Source: an uncultured Muribaculaceae bacterium
Lineage (GTDB): Bacteria; Bacteroidota; Bacteroidia; Bacteroidales; Muribaculaceae
Assembly: GCA_910589055.1 (NCBI GenBank)
Contig: CAJURN010000006.1
Location: 1 to 64,000, forward strand
DNA length: 64,000 bases
Direction: 5' to 3'
The translations under genes and the position numbers were made by a program. The notes under the pieces were generated by a model. The model saw only the letters and a program-made list of their open reading frames with translations, made no database searches and was not told the DNA's origin. The stretch's first letter is position 1. Each line of letters begins with the position of its first letter. Positions 25,589 to 33,319 of this stretch are shown piece after piece.

Positions 25589-26374
25589 ATGATTGGCAAA
25601 ATGATTAGTTTCGGCATCAAGGATATTGTTGACATCCTGCTTTTTGCAGTGATGCTCTTCTACATTTACCGGCTCATGAAGGAGTCGGGCACCATCAATA
25701 TTTTCTATGGCATCTTGGCCTTTGTGGTGGTGTGGGTGATTGCTTCGGAGATTTTCAACCTGCGCCTTATCGGCACGATTCTCGACAAGTTCATGGCTAT
25801 CGGCCTGCTTGTGCTGGTGGTGCTGTTCCAGGAACAGATCAAGCGCTTCCTTGTGGAGCTTGGCTCGCACAGGCGATGGCGCTTTCTGAGCAATCTGCTC
25901 CATCCTCACAAGGACAAAATCAATGAGGATGCCCATAAGTGGGTGGTGGCTATCGTGTATGCCTGTATGAGCATGAGCAAGAGCAAGACCGGCGCGCTTA
26001 TTGTGATTCAGCAGTCGCTGCCGCTCGATAATTATGCAAAATCGGGCGATATTATCGACGCCAATATCAACACGCGGCTCATCGAGAATATTTTCTTCAA
26101 GAACTCTCCGCTCCACGACGGTGCGATGATTATAGCCGACGGCCGCATCGAGTCGGCAGGATGTATTCTTCCCGTGAGCCACGACAGCGACGTGCCGCGT
26201 TCACTCGGCCTGCGCCACCGTTCGGCTCTCGGCATCGCGCAGGCAACGGATGCGATGGCGATTGTGGTGTCGGAGGAAACCGGAAATATCTCTGTGGCGC
26301 AACGAGGAAAGCTGTCGACCCGACTCAGCACCACTGAGCTGGAGCAAAGACTCAGCCAACTTAACGGAATATAA
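25589..26374 (+). CDS. cdaA: Diadenylate cyclase
   Basis: CdaA (DacA) makes cyclic di-AMP from two ATP. The 261-residue protein has three N-terminal membrane helices (about 10-95) and the DAC domain with the catalytic DGA (LHDGAMII, near residue 176) and RHR (GLRHRSALG, near residue 208) motifs. The start may be ATG 25589 or the in-frame ATG at 25601. A TAACTTTG -7 element lies upstream. It is close to relA/spoT (20 bases), so two nucleotide second-messenger enzymes appear co-transcribed. folP, its usual partner as I recall, is displaced 8.7 kb upstream. Confidence 0.93.
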   Translation: MIGKMISFGIKDIVDILLFAVMLFYIYRLMKESGTINIFYGILAFVVVWVIASEIFNLRLIGTILDKFMAIGLLVLVVLFQEQIKRFLVELGSHRRWRFLSNLLHPHKDKINEDAHKWVVAIVYACMSMSKSKTGALIVIQQSLPLDNYAKSGDIIDANINTRLIENIFFKNSPLHDGAMIIADGRIESAGCILPVSHDSDVPRSLGLRHRSALGIAQATDAMAIVVSEETGNISVAQRGKLSTRLSTTELEQRLSQLNGI

Positions 26375-26394
26375 AATAACCATATTCAGGAGCC

Positions 26395-28260
26395 ATGGAA
26401 GACTACGATAAAATAATTGACGAGCGTGCCGCCAAGGTGTTTGATGTGATGGCACCGAGGGTGAGCCACGAGGATATGCAGCGGCTGCGTGAGGCATTTG
26501 AGCTTGCACGGCAAGCGCATGCGCCGCAGAAGCGCAAGACCGGCGAGCCGTATATCCTGCATCCGATTGCGGTTGCGACGATAGCCGCCGACGAGCTTAT
26601 GCTTGATGTCAACTCCGTTATCGCAGCCTTCCTGCATGATGTTGTCGAGGACACTGATTATACTGTCGATGACATACGCGCCCGTTTTGGCGACGATGTG
26701 GCTTTCCTCGTAAAGGCCGTTACCAAGGAAAAGAAGGAAAAATACGTGATGTCGAAGCAGCTCGACAATTTCCGTCAGATGCTCAATACAATACAGTACG
26801 ACATCCGTGCCATATTGGTGAAACTCGCCGACCGCCTGCACAACATGCGCACGCTTTCTTCCATGCGCCCCGACAAGCAGATGAAAATTGCAGGCGAGAC
26901 CGACTATTTTTATGCTCCGCTTGCCAATCGCCTTGGCCTCTATCCGGTTAAGACCGAGCTTGAGAATCTGAGTTTCCGCTTCCGCTGCCCGCATGAGTAT
27001 GAGGAGCTTGTCAATCTCATAGCCAAGGATGAGGAAGAGCAGCGCGACCGTCTGGCACGTTTCTGCCAGGAGGTGCGGCGTGTCCTCTCCGCTGCCGGGA
27101 TCGAGACCCGGGTGTATGTAGAGTACCGGCGTCCTTACAGCATCTGGCGAAAGATGCAGAAGCATGGCGACGATTTCAATCATCTCAAGCACCGCCACTT
27201 CACTGAAATTGTATTTGCCGACACTCCCGGTTTTTCCGAAAAGGACATGGCTCTGAAGATATATTCAGCTCTTACCGACCGCTTCAAGGAAAAGCCCGGA
27301 GGCATAGTCAATTACATTGACTCGCCTAAGGAAAACGGCTACCGCAGCTTCCATGTCAAGCTGATGGCAGATTTCGGTCGCTGGCAGGAGGTGCACATCA
27401 GCAGCGAACGCATGATACGCGAGTCGCGACTCGGCTGCATCGCCGACCGTTGCGACGACAATATACGCCGCTGGATTGACAAGTTCCGCCAGGTGCTCCG
27501 CGACATCGCCGCCAACACCCGCGATGGCAAGGGTTTTATCGAAAACGTGGTAACTTCGTTCTACAACGACGACATCATGACTTTCACTCCTCAAGGCAAG
27601 CCGCTTGTGCTTCCGCAGAAGGCCACGGTGATTGACTTCGCCTATGAATCGCTCGGCGCCTTCGGACGCCATGCCAAGTATGCGAGGGTCAACAATCAAC
27701 TTGCATCGGTCAAGACCCGGCTGCATCGCGGCGATGTGGTGGAGGTGTTTACCGGTATGAACTGCAACCCCACGCCGGATTGGCTCGACAACAGCGTGAC
27801 CTATAAAGCCCGCAAGGCCATCCGGGAATATCTTGCATCATTACCAGGAGAGAAATTTACCCGTTGCCCCGACTGTCTGCCGATTCCCGGCGAGGAAGTC
27901 ATAGGTTTTACCGACGAGGCAGGGCATGTGACCGTTCACAAGCGCGATTGTCCCACCGCGATACGCCTTGCCTCTCAGCTTGGCGACGACATCGTGTCGG
28001 TGGATTTTACGCCTGATGCAACTTTATATCCCGTGGAGATGGAAATAAGGGCCGTCGACAGGTACCACCTGTTCATGGATCTTGTGGATTGCATCACCAA
28101 CAAGCTCAACCTCTCACTCGACAGCATCAACACTTCAACGGTCGATTACATCGCTACTATCACGATTTCCTTCGGCGTACACTCCTACAAGGAACTCCGC
28201 TCGATAGTCCGCAGCATCGCCACCATCCCCGGCGTCGACGAAGTCAAACGCAAGAAGTAG
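26395..28260 (+). CDS. Bifunctional (p)ppGpp synthetase/hydrolase
   Basis: The 621-residue RelA/SpoT homologue has an N-terminal HD hydrolase domain with H-D-x4-D (LHDVVEDT) and KLADRLHNMRTL, a synthetase domain with RRPYSIWRKM and NYIDSPKENGYRSFHVKL, a TGS domain (TFTPQGKPLVLPQKATVIDF) and a C-terminal ACT domain. Both activities look intact, so it is probably Rel-type. It is shorter than the 730-750 residues usual for long RSH proteins, mainly between TGS and ACT. It follows cdaA by 20 bases; c-di-AMP and (p)ppGpp levels are coupled in several bacteria. Confidence 0.9.
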   Translation: MEDYDKIIDERAAKVFDVMAPRVSHEDMQRLREAFELARQAHAPQKRKTGEPYILHPIAVATIAADELMLDVNSVIAAFLHDVVEDTDYTVDDIRARFGDDVAFLVKAVTKEKKEKYVMSKQLDNFRQMLNTIQYDIRAILVKLADRLHNMRTLSSMRPDKQMKIAGETDYFYAPLANRLGLYPVKTELENLSFRFRCPHEYEELVNLIAKDEEEQRDRLARFCQEVRRVLSAAGIETRVYVEYRRPYSIWRKMQKHGDDFNHLKHRHFTEIVFADTPGFSEKDMALKIYSALTDRFKEKPGGIVNYIDSPKENGYRSFHVKLMADFGRWQEVHISSERMIRESRLGCIADRCDDNIRRWIDKFRQVLRDIAANTRDGKGFIENVVTSFYNDDIMTFTPQGKPLVLPQKATVIDFAYESLGAFGRHAKYARVNNQLASVKTRLHRGDVVEVFTGMNCNPTPDWLDNSVTYKARKAIREYLASLPGEKFTRCPDCLPIPGEEVIGFTDEAGHVTVHKRDCPTAIRLASQLGDDIVSVDFTPDATLYPVEMEIRAVDRYHLFMDLVDCITNKLNLSLDSINTSTVDYIATITISFGVHSYKELRSIVRSIATIPGVDEVKRKK

Positions 28261-28326
28261 AGTAGGGGGGGGATAGGCAAGGTAAGGCAAGAGAGGCAAA
28301 TATAGGAAAGAAGGGTTATTAAAGGC

Positions 28327-28369
28327 AAAAAGGCAAGATAAATCCGTACTGGAAGTTATCTTGCCTTTT
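28327..28369. terminator. Bidirectional terminator between relA/spoT and glmM
   Basis: AAAAAGGCAAGATAA (28327-28341) pairs with TTATCTTGCCTTTT (28356-28369). The A and T flanks allow it to work for both convergent genes. The right-arm sequence recurs at about 28395-28409. The surrounding 28261-28430 is low-complexity DNA rich in GGCAA words. Confidence 0.75.
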
Positions 28370-28426
28370 ATCTATTGAGCCGGGTGTCGGAACTATTATC
28401 TTGCCTTTTAGCCTATCTTAGCCTCA

Positions 28427-29818
28427 TCATGCGTTGCAGATTTCGGCAATGATGGCTTTGATTTTGTCGGCCAGGAGTTCTGCGGCTTCCATTGTGGAGG
28501 CTTCTGAATAGATGCGCACGATGGGTTCGGTGTTGGATTTGCGCAGGTGTACCCATGAGTCGGCAAAGTCGATTTTCACACCGTCGATGTCGGTAATCTG
28601 TTCGCCTGCATAGCGCTTCTTTACAGCGTCGAGAATGGCGTCGACGTCGAGCGATGGCGAAAGCTGAATCTTTGTCTTGTAGATTGAGTACTGGGGATAT
28701 GTCTTGCGGAGTTCGCTCACTTTGCAGCCTTTCTTGGCAAGCAATGTGAGGAAGAGTGCCACGCCCACGAGGGCATCGCGTCCGTAGTGGAGTTCGGGGT
28801 AGATTACACCGCCGTTGCCTTCGCCGCCGATTACGGCTCCGGTGCGTTTCATTTCGGTGGTAACGTTCACTTCGCCAACCGCTGCGGCTGTGTACTCGCC
28901 GCCGTGGGCACGGGTAACGTCGCGGAGCGCGCGGGATGAGCTGAGGTTGCTCACGGTTGCGCCGGGAGTGTGGGTGAGTACGTAATCGGATACGGCTACG
29001 AGTGTGTATTCCTCACCGAACATTTCGCCGGTTTCCTGCACGATTGCGAGACGGTCGACGTCGGGGTCGACAACGAATCCTACGTCGGCGCGCGCGGTGC
29101 GCATCAGGTCGGATATGCCTGTGAGGTTTTCGGGGATAGGTTCGGGGTTGTGGACGAATTTTCCGGTTGCCTCGCAGTTGAGTTCAATCACGTTTTCAAC
29201 GCCGAGCGCGCGGAGGAGCTGGGGAATTACAGTACCGCCTACGGAGTTGACAGCATCCACGGCTACTGTGAAGTTGGCTTTGCGGATTGCTTCGGTGTCG
29301 ACAAGGTCAAGTGCGAGCACCTGGTCGATATGGCGGCGGTTGTAGGTAGTGTTGCTGTATACGGTGCCGATATGGTCGATTTCGGCAAATTCGTATTCTT
29401 CGGCAGCGGCTATGCGGAGCACCTCCTTGCCTTCGGCATCATTGAGGAATTCGCCGCGCTCGTTAAGGAGCTTGAGGGCGTTCCACTGGCGGGGATTGTG
29501 GGAGGCGGTGAGGATAAGACCACCGCATGCGTTTTCGCCGGTCACGGCTATTTCGGTGGTGGGAGTGGATGCAAGGCCGATGTTTACTACATCAAATCCC
29601 ATGGCAACAAGAGTGCCGCACACTACGTCGCAAACCATAGAGCCTGAAAGACGTGCGTCACGTCCTACGACGATGGTGCGTGATGTCTTGGTGGTTGTGC
29701 GGGAGATGAACGTTGCGAAAGCTGCTGTGAACTTCACGATGTCCAGAGGGGTGAGGCTGTCGCCGGGGGCACCTCCGATAGTTCCTCTGATTCCGGAAAT
29801 AGATTTTATAAGTGTCAT
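28427..29818 (-). CDS. glmM: Phosphoglucosamine mutase (or related phosphohexomutase)
   Basis: The 463-residue alpha-D-phosphohexomutase has the phosphoserine loop TASHNPRQWNALKLLN, the metal loop DPDVDRLA, the sugar-specificity loop GGEGNGGVI and the phosphate-binding RKSNTEPIVRIY. GlmM converts glucosamine-6-P to glucosamine-1-P for peptidoglycan and lipopolysaccharide. The N-terminal ISGIRGTIGG and length suit the Bacteroidetes GlmM group; a phosphomannomutase role cannot be excluded. It lies downstream of nrnA and the DUF4827 gene on the same strand, 25 bases from the latter. Confidence 0.85.
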   Translation of the reverse strand: MTLIKSISGIRGTIGGAPGDSLTPLDIVKFTAAFATFISRTTTKTSRTIVVGRDARLSGSMVCDVVCGTLVAMGFDVVNIGLASTPTTEIAVTGENACGGLILTASHNPRQWNALKLLNERGEFLNDAEGKEVLRIAAAEEYEFAEIDHIGTVYSNTTYNRRHIDQVLALDLVDTEAIRKANFTVAVDAVNSVGGTVIPQLLRALGVENVIELNCEATGKFVHNPEPIPENLTGISDLMRTARADVGFVVDPDVDRLAIVQETGEMFGEEYTLVAVSDYVLTHTPGATVSNLSSSRALRDVTRAHGGEYTAAAVGEVNVTTEMKRTGAVIGGEGNGGVIYPELHYGRDALVGVALFLTLLAKKGCKVSELRKTYPQYSIYKTKIQLSPSLDVDAILDAVKKRYAGEQITDIDGVKIDFADSWVHLRKSNTEPIVRIYSEASTMEAAELLADKIKAIIAEICNA

Positions 29819-29843
29819 ATATTAGCTTATTAGTGGGCTGTGA

Positions 29844-30419
29844 TTAAATCTGCGGACGCTGGTAGGAGAGGTTGTAGAGGTAGGGCAGCACGTATGTAGT
29901 CTCGTCGGAGAAGCCGTACTGCGATTTTATCACGATATTGACCTTGCAGTCGATGGGCAGGTAGAGCAGGGGGAGCTGTATTCCCTGACCCCATTGCGAG
30001 GAGGATGTGAGCTGGTAGTTTCCGTAGCGGAACGATGCGCTGCCGGGGGTGATATTGTTTCCTGAGCCTGCGGGGAGCTTGCCGTCGGAGTATTCAGCCA
30101 GTGCGTAGCGGGTATAGCGGAAGTAGATAAGTTCATCCACTTCGACGTCGTTGCCTTTGGTTCCGGCATCAAGTACCTGCATGTAGAAATTTCCGTCGTC
30201 GTCAAGACGATAATACGGTGCGTCGGGGCCTGTCAGGAAAACAGTGTCCTCGGGTATGCCGTTGATTACCCTTTGGTCGGCGAGGAAATTGTTTACGTAG
30301 TGGTTTTCCTCGGTCAGGAGTTCGGCATAGGTCTTGCTGTCGTCGCAGGAGGTGAAGAGTGCGCCAAAGAGTCCTAAAGCTATCGCAATGAGGATAAATG
30401 GCAGAAAATTGGGTTTCAT
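29844..30419 (-). CDS. DUF4827 lipoprotein
   Basis: The 191-residue protein has a lipoprotein signal with the lipobox ALFTSC (Cys about residue 25). The remainder shows AELLTEENHYVNNFLADQRV, then a beta-rich domain ending in a stretch (QWGQGIQLPLLYLPIDCKVN, then IVIKSQYGFS) that resembles degenerate FKBP-like GldI-type domains. The DUF4827 assignment comes from this pattern and from the location between nrnA and glmM, a gene order I associate with Bacteroidales. Function is unknown; envelope location is inferred. Confidence 0.7.
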   Translation of the reverse strand: MKPNFLPFILIAIALGLFGALFTSCDDSKTYAELLTEENHYVNNFLADQRVINGIPEDTVFLTGPDAPYYRLDDDGNFYMQVLDAGTKGNDVEVDELIYFRYTRYALAEYSDGKLPAGSGNNITPGSASFRYGNYQLTSSSQWGQGIQLPLLYLPIDCKVNIVIKSQYGFSDETTYVLPYLYNLSYQRPQI

Positions 30420-30446
30420 TTGCTGATTGGATTATCTTGGAGGGAA

Positions 30447-31481
30447 TTATTTGTACTGTGAGTATTTCCGTGCTATTTCCTTGAGGTTGGTGCGGAATGA
30501 GTCGGCAGCTTCCTCGAGGGAGCATGTGAGTTCGCCGCCTGCGGCATTGAGGTGGCCTCCGCCGTTGAAGTAGTCGCTGCACAGGAGGTTGACGGGGAAT
30601 GAGCCGACGCTTCGTGCCGACACTTTCACCATGTCAGTTTCCTCGCGCATGAAAATGCTGAACTTCACTCCGGGAATCGACAGCGGACGGTTTACGAGGC
30701 CTTCCGTGTCGCCCTTTGTGTAGTGGAAGCGGTTAAGCTCCTCGCGGGAGAGCACGATAAGTGCGGCGCCGTATTCGCGGAACACTTCAAGTTTCTTGAG
30801 TATCGCGTAGGAATTAAGACGCATGCAGTTGAGCGAGAACGTGTTGAAGAGGTCGCGGTAGAGGCGTTCCTTGTCGGCGTTCTTCTTGAGCAGCTCGGCC
30901 ACGACGATGTAGATTTCCGGGTCGGAGGCGTTGTAGGAGAAATTGCCCGTGTCGGTCATCATGCCTGCGAGCAGACATTCGGCGGCGTTGCGGTCGATGA
31001 AGTTGAAGAGCTCGAGACGGCAGAGCACGCGGAAGAGCAGGAAGCATGTCGAGCAAAGGTCGGGGTGGGATATAGTCACGTCCGCGAAGTCCGACGGGTC
31101 GAGATGGTGGTCGATGAGCACCTTGGGAGCCGTGGCTGATGTGAGCAATTCCTGAAGGCGGCCTGCGCGTCGAGGCTCGTTGAAGTCGAGGCAGATTATG
31201 AGGTCGGCCTCGGCGAAGAGCTGGGCTGCAAACTCGGGGTATTTTGTGCCGTCGATAATTTCCTTGGCTCCGGGGAGGGTGCGGAGGTTGGAAAGGAAAG
31301 CGTCGGGGGTAACTATCTTGACATCCTTGCCGAGCGCTGAAAACACGTGCATTGCGGCGAGCGATGAGCCTATGGCATCGCCGTCAGGTGCGACATGGCA
31401 TGTGACGACAATCTTTTCAGCATCGTCAAGATATGTTTTCAGGCGGTGGATTGAGTTTTCGTCGATTATTCGGGAAATCAT
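30447..31481 (-). CDS. nrnA: DHH-family nanoRNase/pAp phosphatase
   Basis: The 344-residue protein has the DHH phosphoesterase motifs: CHVAPDGDAIGSS (residues about 31-43), LDFNEP, the signature DHHLDPSDF, and the DHHA1 nucleotide-binding GGGHLNAAGG. NrnA degrades short oligoribonucleotides and dephosphorylates 3'-phosphoadenosine-5'-phosphate; some relatives cleave cyclic dinucleotide products such as pApA, which may matter given cdaA 5 kb away. It is the first gene of a minus-strand operon with the DUF4827 gene and glmM. Confidence 0.88.
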   Translation of the reverse strand: MISRIIDENSIHRLKTYLDDAEKIVVTCHVAPDGDAIGSSLAAMHVFSALGKDVKIVTPDAFLSNLRTLPGAKEIIDGTKYPEFAAQLFAEADLIICLDFNEPRRAGRLQELLTSATAPKVLIDHHLDPSDFADVTISHPDLCSTCFLLFRVLCRLELFNFIDRNAAECLLAGMMTDTGNFSYNASDPEIYIVVAELLKKNADKERLYRDLFNTFSLNCMRLNSYAILKKLEVFREYGAALIVLSREELNRFHYTKGDTEGLVNRPLSIPGVKFSIFMREETDMVKVSARSVGSFPVNLLCSDYFNGGGHLNAAGGELTCSLEEAADSFRTNLKEIARKYSQYK

Positions 31482-31501
31482 TGCGTATTAATAATAATCC
31501 G

Positions 31502-31534
31502 CAAAGATACGCAACTGTTTCGGTTTAGGCAAAA
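31502..31534 (-). promoter_or_regulatory. Promoter of the nrnA operon
   Basis: On the minus strand TTTTG, a 20-base spacer and TATCTTTG match the Bacteroidetes promoter, 20 bases upstream of the nrnA ATG. Confidence 0.65.
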
Positions 31535-31602
31535 GCCGCCGCCGCTTTTCGCACAATTTAAGGAATCGGGGATGAAAATCGGGGATGAAAATGGGATGAA
31601 AA

Positions 31603-31643
31603 ACGAAATCGGGCAGGTCTGATTTTTCTGACCTGTCCGATTC
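31603..31643 (-). terminator. Terminator of the flavodoxin gene
   Basis: On the minus strand AATCGGACAGGTCAG pairs with CTGACCTGCCCGATT apart from one mismatch; a T-rich stretch follows. It lies 26 bases after the flavodoxin stop. Confidence 0.75.
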
Positions 31644-31668
31644 ACAGTCTTATTTACTATGCGAGTTT

Positions 31669-32169
31669 CTATGCGAGTTTCCCGGCCCAGTCTTTAAGGC
31701 GGGAATCGGTGAGGTCGGGATGGTTTACCTCGTCAAGAGCCAGCCCCACCATCATGCGGCCTTCGCCGCCGGTAAGGGCTTCCGAATCGTCGAATGTGTA
31801 ACAGTCGGCGGGGTATTCGCCGATGAATTCCGCACCGGTGTCTTTAAGGCGGTCGCGAAGCACGCCGAGAGCGCCGCAGAATGTATCCGACATTGTTTCA
31901 TCGCCGCATCCGAACAAAGCTATTTTCTTGCCTTTCAGGTCAAGAGCTTGCGCTCCGTCAATAAAGTCGTACCAGTCGTCCTGCAACTCGCCCGAGCCCC
32001 AGGTAGAGCTTCCGAGCAGGAGGATTTCATAGTCGCCGAGTTTCGAGGGGGTTGTTTCGGCAACGTTTATGATGTCGTCCTCGGCAACGCCGAGAATCTT
32101 TCCGAGACGGCTTGCCACATCGGCGGTAGTGCCCGTTGTGGAGCCGTAAAATATTCCGTACTTTTTCAT
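31669..32169 (-). CDS. fldA: Flavodoxin
   Basis: The 166-residue FMN electron carrier has the phosphate loop YGSTTGTTADVA near the N-terminus, LLLGSSTWGSGELQDDW around the first aromatic flavin loop and FGCGDETMSDTFCGA around the second. It is a long-chain flavodoxin by size. I start it at ATG 32169 (MKKYGIFYGS), because the 35-residue in-frame extension carries no known signal. The last bases are duplicated just after the stop (GAAACTCGCATAG twice). A 14-bp palindrome lies 30 bases upstream of the start and may be an operator. Confidence 0.92.
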   Translation of the reverse strand: MKKYGIFYGSTTGTTADVASRLGKILGVAEDDIINVAETTPSKLGDYEILLLGSSTWGSGELQDDWYDFIDGAQALDLKGKKIALFGCGDETMSDTFCGALGVLRDRLKDTGAEFIGEYPADCYTFDDSEALTGGEGRMMVGLALDEVNHPDLTDSRLKDWAGKLA

Positions 32170-32198
32170 TTCAGTAATTTGTTTTGATGTTTTACTTA

Positions 32199-32212
32199 TA
32201 ACATATATGTTA
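32199..32212. promoter_or_regulatory. 14-bp perfect palindrome in the flavodoxin/ompA divergent region
   Basis: TAACATATATGTTA is a perfect palindrome between two divergent genes. Flavodoxins are often iron-regulated, so a Fur-like or other dimeric repressor could bind here; this is inference only. Confidence 0.35.
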
Positions 32213-32296
32213 GGGGCGATGTTCGTTCCGTGGTTAAACATCTTCCGCCGCTGCCGTGTTATAATCACATACAAAAACCTTTAAAAATAAAATACT

Positions 32297-33103
32297 ATGG
32301 CACGAAAAGAATCCGACCGTAAAAGAATCGGTGCGCATCAGGAGCCTCAGCGGCTCGGCGCACATCCCGAGCCAAGACGCCTTGCAGCCCATGAGGTTGA
32401 AGAGGCCGCCGCAGTACCTCCGACTGCTGCACGCGTTTCCGAACCGGTGGTTGAAAAGGCGGAGTATTCCACTCCGGCATTTATCCGTTATGGTTCGGCT
32501 GTAATCTTAGGGCTTGCTTTCGGAGTGCTGTGTTACGTATGGTTCAACTTGGGAGGTCACCGCAACACAGACGACCGCGACATGCGCGCGCAGGCTCAGA
32601 CCGGAACTGTAATCAGTCCCGCAAACTTCTATCTCGCCGACGCATCGGGGCAGCCCGTGCTGTTCGAGACCACATCCTTCGGCGGCAATGTTGATGCCAA
32701 CGGGGTGTTTGATGCCGATTATTTCGAGGATGAGCTTGCAGGAGTGAATACTCAGTCATCGGGCAATGAACTCGTTGGGGTCTATGACCCGGCTACGAAA
32801 GTCGTGTATCTGTTCAAGAACAACAGTACCAACGTCTACGACAACTCAGCCTTGGCAGCCGTTGCCCGTAAGGCCGGCAAACAGGGCTACGGAGTTGATG
32901 TGAAGGCATATACCGACGAACACGGCCGAGCAGCCTACAACCGCCGTCTGAGCGAACGACGCGCCAATGCCGTGCGCGATTATCTTGTGGCTCACGGAGT
33001 TCCCGCATCGAAAATCCGTGCGGCAGGCATGGGTCCGACACATGCCTTCGCCAACGACGCCCAGGATCGCCGCGCCGAAGTGGTGCTTGTGAAAAATATG
33101 TGA
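32297..33103 (+). CDS. OmpA-family protein with an inner-membrane anchor
   Basis: The 268-residue protein has a charged N-terminal tail (about 1-55), one transmembrane helix (about 62-83, YGSAVILGLAFGVLCYVW) and a C-terminal OmpA-like peptidoglycan-binding domain with AYTDEHGRAAYNRRLSERRA and the NDAQDRRAEVVL end. There is no signal peptidase site and no room for a beta barrel. It is therefore more like an inner-membrane protein reaching the cell wall, as MotB and some stator or wall-anchoring proteins do. No motor gene is adjacent. Transcribed divergently from flavodoxin. Confidence 0.75.
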   Translation: MARKESDRKRIGAHQEPQRLGAHPEPRRLAAHEVEEAAAVPPTAARVSEPVVEKAEYSTPAFIRYGSAVILGLAFGVLCYVWFNLGGHRNTDDRDMRAQAQTGTVISPANFYLADASGQPVLFETTSFGGNVDANGVFDADYFEDELAGVNTQSSGNELVGVYDPATKVVYLFKNNSTNVYDNSALAAVARKAGKQGYGVDVKAYTDEHGRAAYNRRLSERRANAVRDYLVAHGVPASKIRAAGMGPTHAFANDAQDRRAEVVLVKNM

Positions 33104-33124
33104 TGACGAGCTGAAAATACTCGC

Positions 33125-33177
33125 TTGACTTACCCGACGGCGGATGGCTTCCATGTCTTCCGCCGCCGTCAGGTCAA
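33125..33177 (+). terminator. GC-rich inverted repeat after the OmpA-family gene
   Basis: TTGAC...GACGGCGG pairs with CCGCCGTC...GTCAA. It lies 22 bases after the stop. No T run follows, so termination would be weak or factor-assisted. Confidence 0.45.
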
Positions 33178-33276
33178 TCCCTCAAGCCAAAGCCCGGTTA
33201 AGTGTTAAAAATACAAATACTTCCGAATTGCTGTTTTTTTTATTATAATATGTGGATTCCGCACGAAAAAAATTCG

Positions 33277-33284
33277 TAATTTTG
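33277..33284 (+). promoter_or_regulatory. -7 element of purH
   Basis: TAATTTTG followed by C lies 36 bases before the purH ATG. The matching -33 box is poor. Confidence 0.4.
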
Positions 33285-33319
33285 CACACCAATAGAATTT
33301 CAATTTCACAACCCCGTAC

